This document shows positions 37,237 to 45,651 of a stretch of 64,000 nucleotides of DNA, piece after piece. Position 1 is the stretch's first letter. Each line of letters starts with the position of its first letter. Both the position numbers and the translations under genes were made by a program. Where the stretch lies: assembly GCF_001592105.1 (NCBI RefSeq), contig NZ_BCWE01000008.1:143754-207753 (forward strand). Reading direction: 5' to 3'. Below the pieces are notes generated by a model. It was not told where the DNA came from. It searched no databases and saw nothing but the letters and a program-made list of their open reading frames with translations. Source of the stretch: Desulfolucanica intricata. GTDB taxonomy: Bacteria; Bacillota; Desulfotomaculia; Desulfotomaculales; Desulfofarciminaceae.

Positions 37237-37740
37237 TTATTGCTGTTCCTTCGAGTATTTAGACAGAATTGAAGGGATTTTTCCCGGGTGAACCTGGGCG
37301 TGTACGTCTTCGTCTACTGTTACCACAGGTCCGAGACCGCAGGCGCCTACACAGCGTACCATGCCCAGGGAAAATTGACCGTCTTGGGTAGTGCCACCTG
37401 GTTTTACATCCAGTTGTTCCTGAATATTTTCTAAAAGCTGTTTTGCCCCTTTTACATAGCAGGCCGTTCCGGCACAGACGTTAATTTTGTGTTTACCTTT
37501 GGGGTGAACGTTAAAAAAGGAATAAAATGAGACTACGCCGTAAACATTAGCCAGGGGTATATTAAGTCCTTCAGCTACCCGAATTTGCACCTCCCGGGGG
37601 AGATAACCCACCAATTCTTGAGCCCGGTGTAGTACTTGAATCAGATTTCCGGGCTGGTCAAGTGAAGACTCAATGATTTTATCTATTTGACTTAGAAGCT
37701 CTTCACTGATCTGGGAATGGCATTGACAATTTTTTGCCAT
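37237..37740 (-). CDS. hndA: NuoE-like [2Fe-2S] subunit of the hydrogenase
   Basis: 167 residues. NuoE fold: VLHRAQELVGYLPREVQIRVAE, the ligands in CAGTACYVKGAKQLLENI and VRCVGACGLGPVVTVDEDVH. It relays electrons within the NuoE/F-like module. AGGAGGTT lies upstream. It ends one base before the HATPase gene, so the genes are tightly coupled. Confidence 0.94.
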   Translation of the reverse strand: MAKNCQCHSQISEELLSQIDKIIESSLDQPGNLIQVLHRAQELVGYLPREVQIRVAEGLNIPLANVYGVVSFYSFFNVHPKGKHKINVCAGTACYVKGAKQLLENIQEQLDVKPGGTTQDGQFSLGMVRCVGACGLGPVVTVDEDVHAQVHPGKIPSILSKYSKEQQ

Positions 37741-37795
37741 TATGCTAACCTCCTTATGTTTTATATATTAAAGGTAGGGTAAATACCTTTATTGT

Positions 37796-38149
37796 CTAAT
37801 TAATTAGTTTTTGTTGAGCAAGAATTTGATAGAGCCGGCCCGCAGCAACAAAATTGTTAAGTGGTGTGGTGAAGAGGGGAATCCCTTCTTTTACTGCAGC
37901 TTTCAATGTATCCGGATCCGGTTTTTTGCTGCCGGTAATAATCACTCCGCATAAGTTTACCAGTGAGGCTACGGCAATTATATTGCAGTGTCGATGAATG
38001 GTAATCCATAGATTCCCTGGGGCAGTGTTTGCCAGGACATCACTGAGCAAATCTCCGCAATAAGCCCCCTTAATTTCCTGCTTTAGGCCTGTCGGGTCGG
38101 TAAGTAAAGTTAAATCGAGATTTCTGATAATTTCTTCCCAAAGATTCAA
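37796..38149 (-). CDS. DRTGG-domain protein (second copy)
   Basis: 117 residues. A compact alpha/beta protein resembling the DRTGG domain found in serine kinase-like and CBS proteins (GAYCGDLLSDVLANTAPGN, then NLCGVIITGSKKPD and GIPLFTTPLNNF). It is paralogous to the protein at 39937-40278. It starts 4 nt before the end of the hydrogenase-like gene. DRTGG domains are thought to sense nucleotides or small ligands; here probably part of an H2 or redox-sensing group. Confidence 0.8.
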   Translation of the reverse strand: MNLWEEIIRNLDLTLLTDPTGLKQEIKGAYCGDLLSDVLANTAPGNLWITIHRHCNIIAVASLVNLCGVIITGSKKPDPDTLKAAVKEGIPLFTTPLNNFVAAGRLYQILAQQKLIN

Positions 38150-39480
38150 CGGGTATCACCTTCCTTAATTTCTACTTCCCGTGCCCGCCCCATAGCCGGG
38201 GGCTGTTTAAGGGACAGATTAACCATTTCCTGCGCTAAAAGCTGCAGCCTTTCTCGGAGTTTAAATATACAGAATGCGGTTTCAGCGTGGCCCCGGACAA
38301 TATCTTCTGCCAAGGCGCGACAGCTGGGGGAGCCGCAGGAGCCGCAATCAAGACCCGGTAAATCTTCAGTAATACGCTCCACCTCTTCCAACATGCTGAT
38401 AGCTTGATCAATATCTTCGGAAAGCTTTAAGGTAGGGCGAGGTAATATTGGTTTTGTTAAACGGAAATAATCAGGATCTTTGGGTAATTGCAGCGGCTTA
38501 GTTTTTTGGGAACTTAGTTTTTTAACCAGTTTCTCCATACGAACCCGGGCTACAAAGAGATTTTGGGGCACCAGCGGCCCACCAATACAGCCTCCGGTAC
38601 AAGCCTGGGCTTCCAGATAATCTATATCGTTTAAGCGCCCCCGCTCAATTTCCTCAAGAACATTAATAACACTATGAATGCCATCAACTGCCAGGTGAGA
38701 GTTACACCAGATCGCGTGGTTTTCACCCCCGGCCTTGCCCCAGCCTACACCGCAGGCACCGGATAAACTTTCCACCGGCCTGGTATCCGGGGAATTCAAG
38801 CGGTGAAGCAGCTCACCGTAAATGGTTGACATGGAAATAGCCCCGTTTACGTAAGACTTTTCCCCAAAGGGTTGTTTAATAGCGGTTACCTTGGCGGGAC
38901 AGGGAGTGATAAAGAAAACTCCTATTTCTTCATCTTTTAAACCGTACTGTTGGATTGCTTTTTCCCTGGCCAGGCGGGCCGAGATTTCCATAGGAGTTTC
39001 AATGGATACAATATGTTTTAAAAGGCCGGGAAAACGAACTTGCATTAATCTCACCACTGCAGGGCAGGCCGAAGAGATTAACGGCTTGGGATGATCTTGT
39101 TGAAGGTAATTGTTTAAAGCCATAGAAACTGCCTCAGCTCCCACGGCCACCTCATATATATCATTAAAACCCAGAGTCAGGAGTGCGCCCAGTATTTCCT
39201 CCGGATTAGTCTTAGGTTCAAATTGTGCATATAGCGAGGGGGCGGGTAAGGCAATGGTATATTTATAGTTCTTTAGACGTTCCAGACTGTCGGTTATTGC
39301 CAGCTTTGCCTGGTTGGGGCAAATCCGAATGCACTCACCGCAGTCAATGCAGCGTTCTTCAATAATCAAAGCCCGGCCATCTCTAACCCGGATGGCTTCG
39401 GTAGGGCATCTTTTGATGCAGTTGGTACAGCCTTTACACTTGTTTTCATCCAATTTTACTGAATGAAAGTATTGTTGCAT
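38146..39480 (-). CDS. Divergent, sensor-type [FeFe] hydrogenase-like protein (HydS/HfsB-like)
   Basis: 444 residues. Two N-terminal [4Fe-4S] motifs (CKGCTNCIKRCP; CIDCGECIRICP) precede a hydrogenase domain with modified L1 SSACPAV (136-142), L2 TPCPAK and L3 ACTGGCIGG. The four H-cluster-binding Cys (139, 194, 294, 298) are kept, but the proton-relay Cys is Ala138. A C-terminal CGSCGSPSC Fe-S (Fes) motif follows. These changes match the slow, regulatory groups. Flanking RsbW-like ATPase and DRTGG genes support a sensory role for the operon. Confidence 0.88.
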   Translation of the reverse strand: MQQYFHSVKLDENKCKGCTNCIKRCPTEAIRVRDGRALIIEERCIDCGECIRICPNQAKLAITDSLERLKNYKYTIALPAPSLYAQFEPKTNPEEILGALLTLGFNDIYEVAVGAEAVSMALNNYLQQDHPKPLISSACPAVVRLMQVRFPGLLKHIVSIETPMEISARLAREKAIQQYGLKDEEIGVFFITPCPAKVTAIKQPFGEKSYVNGAISMSTIYGELLHRLNSPDTRPVESLSGACGVGWGKAGGENHAIWCNSHLAVDGIHSVINVLEEIERGRLNDIDYLEAQACTGGCIGGPLVPQNLFVARVRMEKLVKKLSSQKTKPLQLPKDPDYFRLTKPILPRPTLKLSEDIDQAISMLEEVERITEDLPGLDCGSCGSPSCRALAEDIVRGHAETAFCIFKLRERLQLLAQEMVNLSLKQPPAMGRAREVEIKEGDTR

Positions 39481-39908
39481 TATTTCTCACCACTTGTTCG
39501 GTTATAAATTGTGGCCAGAAGCTGTGTACCTTGATTAACTTCCGAGGTTATTTCCAATTTATCTGAACAACGTTCAATGTTAGGTAACCCCATACCCGCC
39601 CCAAAACCCATCTCTCTAATGTTAGGAGGTGCGGTGGAGTAGCCTTCCTTCATAGCCAGATTGATATCCGGTATACCGGGTCCTTTGTCTTCGGCTTTTA
39701 TTTCTACACGGTCTGAATTAACCTCAGCAGTGAGCTTGCCGTGGTAGGCGTGTATAACTATATTGAGTTCAGCTTCATAGGCCACGATTAAAGCCTTTCT
39801 AACTGTTTCCACTTCCATTCCTACAAGCTGAAGGGCCTTTTTTATTTTAGCAGCTGCCTCTCCGGCCCGGGTAAAGTTCATACCTTCAATATTAAATTCA
39901 AATTGCAA
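39480..39908 (-). CDS. RsbW/SpoIIAB-like ATP-binding protein
   Basis: 142 residues. A GHKL ATPase with VETVRKALIVAYEAELNIVIHA (N-box), KAEDKGPGIPD (G1) and EMGFGAGMGLPNIERCSD (G2), as in anti-sigma-factor serine kinases. TTG 39908 follows AAGGAGTG. It shares one base with the downstream hydrogenase-like gene. It may phosphorylate or sequester a regulator in response to the neighbouring sensor hydrogenase; the target is unknown. Confidence 0.85.
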   Translation of the reverse strand: MQFEFNIEGMNFTRAGEAAAKIKKALQLVGMEVETVRKALIVAYEAELNIVIHAYHGKLTAEVNSDRVEIKAEDKGPGIPDINLAMKEGYSTAPPNIREMGFGAGMGLPNIERCSDKLEITSEVNQGTQLLATIYNRTSGEK

Positions 39909-39936
39909 TTGAAAAATTCACTCCTTAGGCTTTCGG

Positions 39937-40278
39937 TTAGAAACTACGCAGGCCATGTTGATAAAGAATACCGCAGCTCTCAAAGAGATATCGTTTGGTG
40001 ACCAGCAATGGAATTCCCATTCTTTTAGAAGTATTAATTATTTCATTGTCCGGTTTTTTTCCCCGTACAAAGACAATTGCTTTAGCTTCGATCATTTCAG
40101 CCACGCGAATAATCTGAATGTTGGTCAGTCCGGTTAAAAGTAGACAATCAGGCCTGGAAAAACATAGAGAGTCACTGATTAAATCACAGCCAAAGCCTGA
40201 ACTTACATCAATTTCTAAAAGTTCTTTCCCGCTGACTACTTCCGCCTCTAATAATTTCTTTACCTCGTACAGTTTAAT
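39937..40278 (-). CDS. DRTGG-domain protein with an apparent ATT start
   Basis: 113 residues, first gene of the hydrogenase operon. Translation gives KLYEVKKLLEAEVVSGKELL, then SGFGCDLISDSLCF, NIQIIRVAEMIEAKAIVFVRG, and GIPLLVTKRYLFESCGILY. This parallels the DRTGG protein at 37796-38149. No ATG, GTG or TTG lies in frame at the 5' end. A TGA at 40284-40286 limits it, and the GGGGTGAG SD (40284-40291) fits an ATT at 40278 (or 40281). A CTG at 40272 is another option. Conservation with its paralogue argues that it is a real gene. Confidence 0.75.
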   Translation of the reverse strand: MKLYEVKKLLEAEVVSGKELLEIDVSSGFGCDLISDSLCFSRPDCLLLTGLTNIQIIRVAEMIEAKAIVFVRGKKPDNEIINTSKRMGIPLLVTKRYLFESCGILYQHGLRSF

Positions 40279-40281
40279 AAT

Positions 40282-40699
40282 AGCTCACCCCATAAAAATA
40301 ATTTATAATTAATAAAGTATAAAAAATAAGGTTATTTTATTATTATTGATAAAATATTTTTATTTAAATAATAATTCTTTTTATTTGAAAAATCAATCGT
40401 TTTAATTAATTAAAATGCTATTGATTTTATAAAAAAAACATAATATCCTTGATTATAAAGAAAACTAATTGATAACTATAAATATATGTTATTGTAAACT
40501 AACTTTGTTAATAAATTCTTTTATAGCTCGTGGAAAATTATATTTTTTAGAATTATTTTGATAACTGGGTTGGTCTATATTGAACATACGTATAATATTA
40601 TTTGCATGAAATCTGTAAATTATAGAAAAAACTAATCTTTTAAATATAAACGCATATTTTTTTATATGGTTTTACAATGCTTAGAAAGGTGGTGTATGC
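40282..40699. other. Very AT-rich divergent promoter region of the two hyd operons
   Basis: 418 bases between the minus-strand hydrogenase operon and hydF. Extremely A/T-rich with no gene. Promoters for both directions must lie here. TATAAT occurs at 40590-40595, but a well-spaced -35 is not clear. Confidence 0.6.
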
Positions 40700-41929
40700 T
40701 TGAACAATTTAAATAGTACTCCGCGCGGCAGCCGTCTGCATATTGCCCTTTTCGGACGACGTAATGTTGGTAAATCCAGTTTGATTAACGCTCTAACCAA
40801 CCAGGAACTGGCTATTGTCTCGGAAACCCCGGGAACAACTACTGATCCTGTTTTAAAGTCCATGGAAATATTACCCATTGGCCCCGTAGTTTTAATAGAT
40901 ACGGCCGGTATAGACGATACCGGAGAATTAGGTTATTTACGGGTTAAAAAATCTCTTGATATGCTAAATAAGAGTGATTTAGTCTTACTGGTAATTGACC
41001 TTTTAGAAGGGGTCGGAGATTATGAATTCAGTTTGGTTAAGCAGTGCCAAAATAAAAATATACCTGTTATAGGGGTTGTCAGTAAAGCTGATTTAGGAAT
41101 AACAGCCGAAATTAAAAAATGGGAAGCGATGCTTAAAATTCGCCTGGTTTTGGTAAGTTCAAAAACCCGCCAGGGCTTAGAGAGCTTAAAACGTGAAATA
41201 ATCAATGCCGCCCCTTCGGATTGGATTGAGCCGGCTATTGTAGGTGACTTAATTTCCCCGGGTGATAATGTAGTTCTGGTGGTGCCCATTGACAAAGCCG
41301 CACCCAAAGGTAGATTGATTTTACCCCAGGTGCAGACCATCCGGGATGTTTTGGACCACGGGGCCATAGCTTCTGTGACCAGAGATGAGGAACTGGAGCA
41401 GGTTTTAAAGGGATTATCCCATTCTCCCCGCTTGGTGGTTACAGATTCCCAGGTTTTTAAAAGGGTAGCTGAGGTTACTCCTGATACTGTTATGTTAACG
41501 TCTTTTTCTATTCTCTTTGCCAGGTATAAAGGTGACCTGGTATCTCTGGTGGAAGGAGCGCGGGCAATTGAAAAATTAAAGCCCGGCAGCCGGGTCTTAA
41601 TTGCTGAGGCATGCACCCACCACAGGCAGGAAGATGATATTGGTACGGTTAAAATTCCTCGCCTGCTTCAGAAAACCGTTGGAGGGGAACTGAATTTTGA
41701 GTGGTCTAGCGGAGTAAAATTACCGGAAGACCTGGCCCGGTTTAAGCTGATTATACATTGTGGGGCCTGTATGATTAACAAGAAGGAGATGCTGCATCGT
41801 ATTTTAACTGCCCGGCAGGCGGGAGTACCCATAGTAAATTATGGCGTGGCTATTGCTTACATGCTGGGAATATTGAAGAGGGCACTGGTTCCTTTTCCGA
41901 AAGCCCTTATGGCACTGGAAGGAAAATAA
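40700..41929 (+). CDS. hydF: [FeFe] hydrogenase H-cluster maturation GTPase HydF
   Basis: 409 residues. The N-terminal Era-like GTPase has a P-loop GRRNVGKSS (about 15-23), SETPGTTTDPV, DTAGIDD and a SKAD-type specificity motif. The C-terminal cluster-binding region has CTHHRQEDD and HCGACMI, the His and CxxC ligands of the scaffold [4Fe-4S] cluster. It assembles the diiron subcluster and delivers it to the hydrogenase. TTG 40700 has AAGGTGG upstream. It overlaps hydE by one base. Confidence 0.95.
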   Translation: MNNLNSTPRGSRLHIALFGRRNVGKSSLINALTNQELAIVSETPGTTTDPVLKSMEILPIGPVVLIDTAGIDDTGELGYLRVKKSLDMLNKSDLVLLVIDLLEGVGDYEFSLVKQCQNKNIPVIGVVSKADLGITAEIKKWEAMLKIRLVLVSSKTRQGLESLKREIINAAPSDWIEPAIVGDLISPGDNVVLVVPIDKAAPKGRLILPQVQTIRDVLDHGAIASVTRDEELEQVLKGLSHSPRLVVTDSQVFKRVAEVTPDTVMLTSFSILFARYKGDLVSLVEGARAIEKLKPGSRVLIAEACTHHRQEDDIGTVKIPRLLQKTVGGELNFEWSSGVKLPEDLARFKLIIHCGACMINKKEMLHRILTARQAGVPIVNYGVAIAYMLGILKRALVPFPKALMALEGK

Positions 41930-42975
41930 TGATGGACAAAAGGTTTATTAAAGCTTTAGAAAAGGCCCGCCGGGGACGGTTATTACAATATGATGATATT
42001 CTGGTTTTACTGTCAGCCGGACCGCAGGAACAAGTAGAGCTTTTTACGCTGGCTGACCGGGTTCGACGGCGTTATATGGGTGACGAAGTGCATATAAGGG
42101 GAATTATAGAGTTCTCCAACTATTGTGTCCGGCAGTGCTGTTATTGTGGTCTTCGGGCTGCCAATACCGGGGTTAAAAGATATCGCTTAAGTGAGGAGGT
42201 TATTGTCCATACCGCTCAAAAAGCCTACCGATTGGGTTATAGGACAGTTGTTTTGCAGTCCGGAGAAGATCCCTATTATTCTATAGAACGGTTGGCCCGA
42301 ATTATCCGGCGTATTAAGATGGAAACAGGTTTAGCGGTAACTATGTCGGTAGGTGAGCGTTCCTTTGCGGATTATCAAAGGATGAGAGAAGCAGGGGCGG
42401 ACCGTTACCTGTTGAAACAGGAAACTTCCGACCCGGTACTTTTTGCAAAGCTAAGACCTCAAACTATCCTTGAAGACCGGGTCCGGTGTTTAAAATGGCT
42501 AAAGGAACTGGGGTTTCAGATAGGGTCAGGGAATATGGTCGGTCTTCCCGGTCAAACAATGGAAACCTTAGTCCGGGATCTTGTATTAATGCGCGAGTTG
42601 GATGTGGATATGGCAGGTATTGGGCCGTTTATTCCTCACCCGAAAACTCCCCTGGCCGGGAATCCCGGCGGAACACTGGTAATGACACTTAAAGTGTTAG
42701 CGGTTGCAAGGTTGATTATGCCGGACGTGAATTTTCCGGCGACTACAGCTCTGGAAACCATTCACTCCGGTGGAAGAAAGCTGGCTCTACAATGCGGGGC
42801 AAATGTAATTATGCCTAATATTACACCTGTGGCCTGCCGGGCACATTATAGTATTTATCCCAATAAGGCAGGGACAAAGGAAGAACCGGAAGAATGTCTT
42901 TGCTCTATTAATAAACTGGTTGGTGAATTGGGCAGAAAAGTTAGCACAGGATTGGGAGACAGAATTAAAATTTGA
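41929..42975 (+). CDS. hydE: [FeFe] hydrogenase maturation radical SAM protein HydE
   Basis: 348 residues. A radical SAM protein with CVRQCCYCGLR (CX3CX2C), GYRTVVLQSGEDP and GNMVGLPGQTMETLVRDL; the C-terminus ends in the usual TP-region. It takes part in making the dithiomethylamine bridge of the H-cluster. It overlaps hydF and is followed 19 nt later by hydG. Confidence 0.95.
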   Translation: MMDKRFIKALEKARRGRLLQYDDILVLLSAGPQEQVELFTLADRVRRRYMGDEVHIRGIIEFSNYCVRQCCYCGLRAANTGVKRYRLSEEVIVHTAQKAYRLGYRTVVLQSGEDPYYSIERLARIIRRIKMETGLAVTMSVGERSFADYQRMREAGADRYLLKQETSDPVLFAKLRPQTILEDRVRCLKWLKELGFQIGSGNMVGLPGQTMETLVRDLVLMRELDVDMAGIGPFIPHPKTPLAGNPGGTLVMTLKVLAVARLIMPDVNFPATTALETIHSGGRKLALQCGANVIMPNITPVACRAHYSIYPNKAGTKEEPEECLCSINKLVGELGRKVSTGLGDRIKI

Positions 42976-42994
42976 TATGGAAGGGGCTAATAAA

Positions 42995-44407
42995 ATGGCT
43001 GTTGCCACTGCTGATTTCATTAAAGACGAGGAAATCTTTGGGCTTCTGGAGGATGCCGGAAAAGTCGGTGTTGAGGAAATCAGGGAAATTATCAGAAAAG
43101 CGGGAAAGGCTAAAGGATTAACCCCTTATGAGGTAGCTGCTTTACTACATGTAGAAGATGATGATATATTAGAGGAAATGTATACGGTGGCTAAAAAAAT
43201 TAAAGAGGGTATTTATGGGCGAAGGTTGGTGCTGTTTGCCCCGCTGTATATCAGTAATTATTGTGTGAACAGCTGTGTTTATTGCGGTTATTGCACTCAT
43301 AGCAAAATAGTCCGTCGAAAATTATCTATTGAAGAAATTATAGAAGAGGTTAAGCTTTTAGAAGAACTGGGGCATAAGCGCCTGGCCCTGGAGTGCGGTG
43401 AACATCCCAAAGAAAATCCCATAGAATATGTTCTGGAAGCTATCCGGGCTATTTATTCAGTTAAAGAGAAAAACGGCAGTATCAGAAGGGTTAACGTAAA
43501 TATTGCCGCTACAACTGTTGAGGAGTACAAGCTCCTCAAGGAAGCTAAAATCGGGACTTATATTCTGTTTCAGGAAAGCTACCACCGAGAAACCTACAGT
43601 CGAATGCACCCGGCCGGGCCAAAGCGGGATTACGACTGGCATACCACAGCTATGGACCGGGCTATGGAGGGCGGTATAGACGATGTTGGTATTGGTGCAC
43701 TATTTGGGTTATTTGATTATAAATATGAAGTTATGGGCCTCATAATGCATGCCCTTCATCTTGAAGAAGCCTTTGGGGTCGGGCCGCATACTATTTCTGT
43801 ACCCAGGTTAAAACCGGCTGCCGGTATGGCCCTGGAAGATTTCCCCTATCTGGTTTCCGACCATGATTTTAAAAAGTTAATTGCTATTTTGCGCCTGGCT
43901 GTTCCCTATACCGGTATAATTCTCTCCACCAGGGAATCTGCAAGCTTTAGAGATGAACTGTTATCTATCGGTATCTCTCAAATCAGTGCCGGTTCATGTA
44001 CCGGTGTTGGAGGTTACCGGAGCCAGTACCAAAAATCATGTAACTGTGAGGAAGAGGATACCCGCCAGTTTGTTGTCGAGGATAACCGTAGTCCGGATGA
44101 AGTAATCCGCAGTATTACCGAATCAGGTTATATCCCCAGTTTTTGTACTGCCTGCTATCGCCGGGGGCGTACCGGTGACCGTTTCATGTCGCTGGCTAAA
44201 ACAGGTGAGATCCAGAATGTTTGCCAGCCTAATGCTATTTTAACCTTCCAGGAGTTTTTGCTCGACTATGCCACTCCCGAAACCGTGGCTGTAGGAGAAA
44301 AAGCAATATTAAGCCACCTTAACGAGATATCCAACCCTACAATTCGCCGGAAAACGGAAGAAAAATTATTGCAAATTAAAAGTGGTATTAGAGATTTATA
44401 TTTTTAA
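42995..44407 (+). CDS. hydG: [FeFe] hydrogenase maturation radical SAM protein HydG (tyrosine lyase)
   Basis: 470 residues from ATG 42995, chosen because GGAAGGGG is 9 nt upstream; the longer frame from 42920 would overlap hydE. The radical SAM motif is CVNSCVYCGYC. The C-terminal CTAC followed by Cys after 22 residues (CX2CX22C) holds the second Fe-S cluster. It cleaves tyrosine to CO and cyanide for the H-cluster. Last of the hydFEG unit, whose products serve both hydrogenases in this window. Confidence 0.95.
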   Translation: MAVATADFIKDEEIFGLLEDAGKVGVEEIREIIRKAGKAKGLTPYEVAALLHVEDDDILEEMYTVAKKIKEGIYGRRLVLFAPLYISNYCVNSCVYCGYCTHSKIVRRKLSIEEIIEEVKLLEELGHKRLALECGEHPKENPIEYVLEAIRAIYSVKEKNGSIRRVNVNIAATTVEEYKLLKEAKIGTYILFQESYHRETYSRMHPAGPKRDYDWHTTAMDRAMEGGIDDVGIGALFGLFDYKYEVMGLIMHALHLEEAFGVGPHTISVPRLKPAAGMALEDFPYLVSDHDFKKLIAILRLAVPYTGIILSTRESASFRDELLSIGISQISAGSCTGVGGYRSQYQKSCNCEEEDTRQFVVEDNRSPDEVIRSITESGYIPSFCTACYRRGRTGDRFMSLAKTGEIQNVCQPNAILTFQEFLLDYATPETVAVGEKAILSHLNEISNPTIRRKTEEKLLQIKSGIRDLYF

Positions 44408-44522
44408 AAGCGGCTAACAGTCGCTTATTTTTTTCTGGAAGAAGGAGGAAAATAATTCCTTGTGTCAAATTATTAAAAATGTAAAATAATGACAGGAATT
44501 ATTTTTGGGGGGCGAGCATATA

Positions 44523-45041
44523 ATGATATTTTCGCAGTACAAAAAATTGTTGCAACAAATCGGGGAAATACAAAAGCCAATTTGTACACTGGAAAAATCA
44601 CAGCGGTTGGAACTTTTCGAATTAAGTGCCCGGCAGGAAATCTATGAAAAGGATATTGAAGACAGTATTAAGCTGGTACTTGGTGAATTAAAACGGTGTC
44701 TGGAAGACTTTAAGAATTGGCTGGACAATACCACTGTAGTAGTGGAGCAAACCTTTGGTCCGGGAGGGACTCCTAAAAAAATAGTTGCCTTAGAAGAGAC
44801 CTTTAACAGAGCTTGTTTAATTAAAGAACAAATTCAGTCCCTAGTAGGTCCCGAATTGGAGGTTGCCGCCGCAGCGGCTGTGGCTGAAGAAGCACCTTTA
44901 TTATTACCTCCTGCTCCGGAATTTAATAGTTACGAAGATCAAACGTATCAACTAAATGAAGCAAGTGACCTACTGTTGCCGGTAGAGAAAATTAAAACGA
45001 AAAATAAGAAGTTAAAAAAAAACAAGAAAAAGAAAATATAA
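44523..45041 (+). CDS. Hypothetical protein with an in-frame slippery site (zero-frame product)
   Basis: 172 residues from ATG 44523, preferred over 44505 because GGGGGGCGAG lies upstream. The first 115 residues are helical with coiled-coil character (YKKLLQQIGEIQKPICTLEK; DIEDSIKLVLGELKRCLED). An Ala- and Pro-rich linker follows (about 118-135), then a Lys-rich end encoded by an A-rich tract. The zero frame stops at 45041 shortly after the heptamer A AAA AAC (45017-45023). A -1 shift there would continue for 73 more codons. I do not recognise the family. It follows hydG by about 115 nt and could be cotranscribed. Confidence 0.7.
   Translation: MIFSQYKKLLQQIGEIQKPICTLEKSQRLELFELSARQEIYEKDIEDSIKLVLGELKRCLEDFKNWLDNTTVVVEQTFGPGGTPKKIVALEETFNRACLIKEQIQSLVGPELEVAAAAAVAEEAPLLLPPAPEFNSYEDQTYQLNEASDLLLPVEKIKTKNKKLKKNKKKKI
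45017..45023 (+). promoter_or_regulatory. Candidate -1 frameshift (slippery) heptamer
   Basis: A AAA AAC with the correct phase: zero-frame codons are AAA (45018-45020) and AAC (45021-45023). It lies at the end of a run of nine A (45014-45022), which could also cause transcriptional slippage. Confidence 0.55.
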
Positions 45042-45244
45042 ATAGTCATAAGAAACCTCGAAAATTAACCTTAGTAAAAAAAGTCTCCAGGCCTTCCTGG
45101 TTAAAAGAAGAAACTATGAAACGAATAAAAGAAAAAGTACGGGACGGTTTTTCGGTGGAAAAAACTTGGCAGTTTAAAAAGTTTCCGCTAACGGAAGAGG
45201 AAAAGTTAAAGCTGGAACGATTATTGGGGGAAATCTATAAATAA
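45023..45244 (+). CDS. -1-frame extension of the preceding gene
   Basis: 73 codons open in the -1 frame immediately after the slippery heptamer, ending at TAA 45242-45244. The product is basic and coding-like (PRKLTLVKKVSRPSWLKEE, KVRDGFSVEKTWQFKKFPL, EEEKLKLERLLGEIYK). There is no good SD before its first ATG (45116), so independent translation is unlikely. A fused product would be about 240 residues. A terminator follows at once, which marks this as the real 3' end of the transcription unit. A simple mutation losing one A would give the same picture. Confidence 0.55.
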   Translation, partial: QEKENINSHKKPRKLTLVKKVSRPSWLKEETMKRIKEKVRDGFSVEKTWQFKKFPLTEEEKLKLERLLGEIYK

Positions 45245-45272
45245 GGGACCGTAATACTTAAAGCGGTCCCTT
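45243..45272 (+). terminator. Rho-independent terminator
   Basis: AAGGGACCG / CGGTCCCTT perfect stem (45243-45251 with 45264-45272) immediately after the -1-frame stop codon. Confidence 0.75.
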
Positions 45273-45651
45273 ATGGGGGAGGTTATTATTTATATTATAT
45301 ATTATGGTTGCAAGTCTTGTTTAGTGAAAATTTGCAGCTGCTTTTTATATTAAACACATTATTATTGGCCGCCTTAGCCACGAAACTTTCAACGGCTTTG
45401 CGTAGGCCAATTTTTTTTGATAATGTTTTGTTGAACATTGCAAGGTATTAAATATTGTTTGATAATTTTGAGAATTATAGCAACTTAGTCCTAAATATGT
45501 ACATTTAACATTGCATATCTGACTATCCGGGGATGCTTGATTGCTTTTTTACGTATAGCATTCTAATATGTGTATTATCAATCAACTTATCAATATGGTA
45601 GTATATGAATTAATGCGTGAACCGTATACTTAAGAATTAACGGAATAACTT
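45273..45651. other. AT-rich spacer before a GC-rich RNA candidate
   Basis: About 380 bases, A/T-rich. A 46-codon minus-strand frame (about 45302-45439, VESFVAKAANNNVFNIKSS) exists but lacks an SD, so it is not called. The promoter for the RNA candidate should lie near the right end. Confidence 0.5.

Noticed and set aside
45302..45439. 46-codon minus-strand frame with two Cys
   Set aside because: No SD, no neighbour that would process a peptide, and too short to support.
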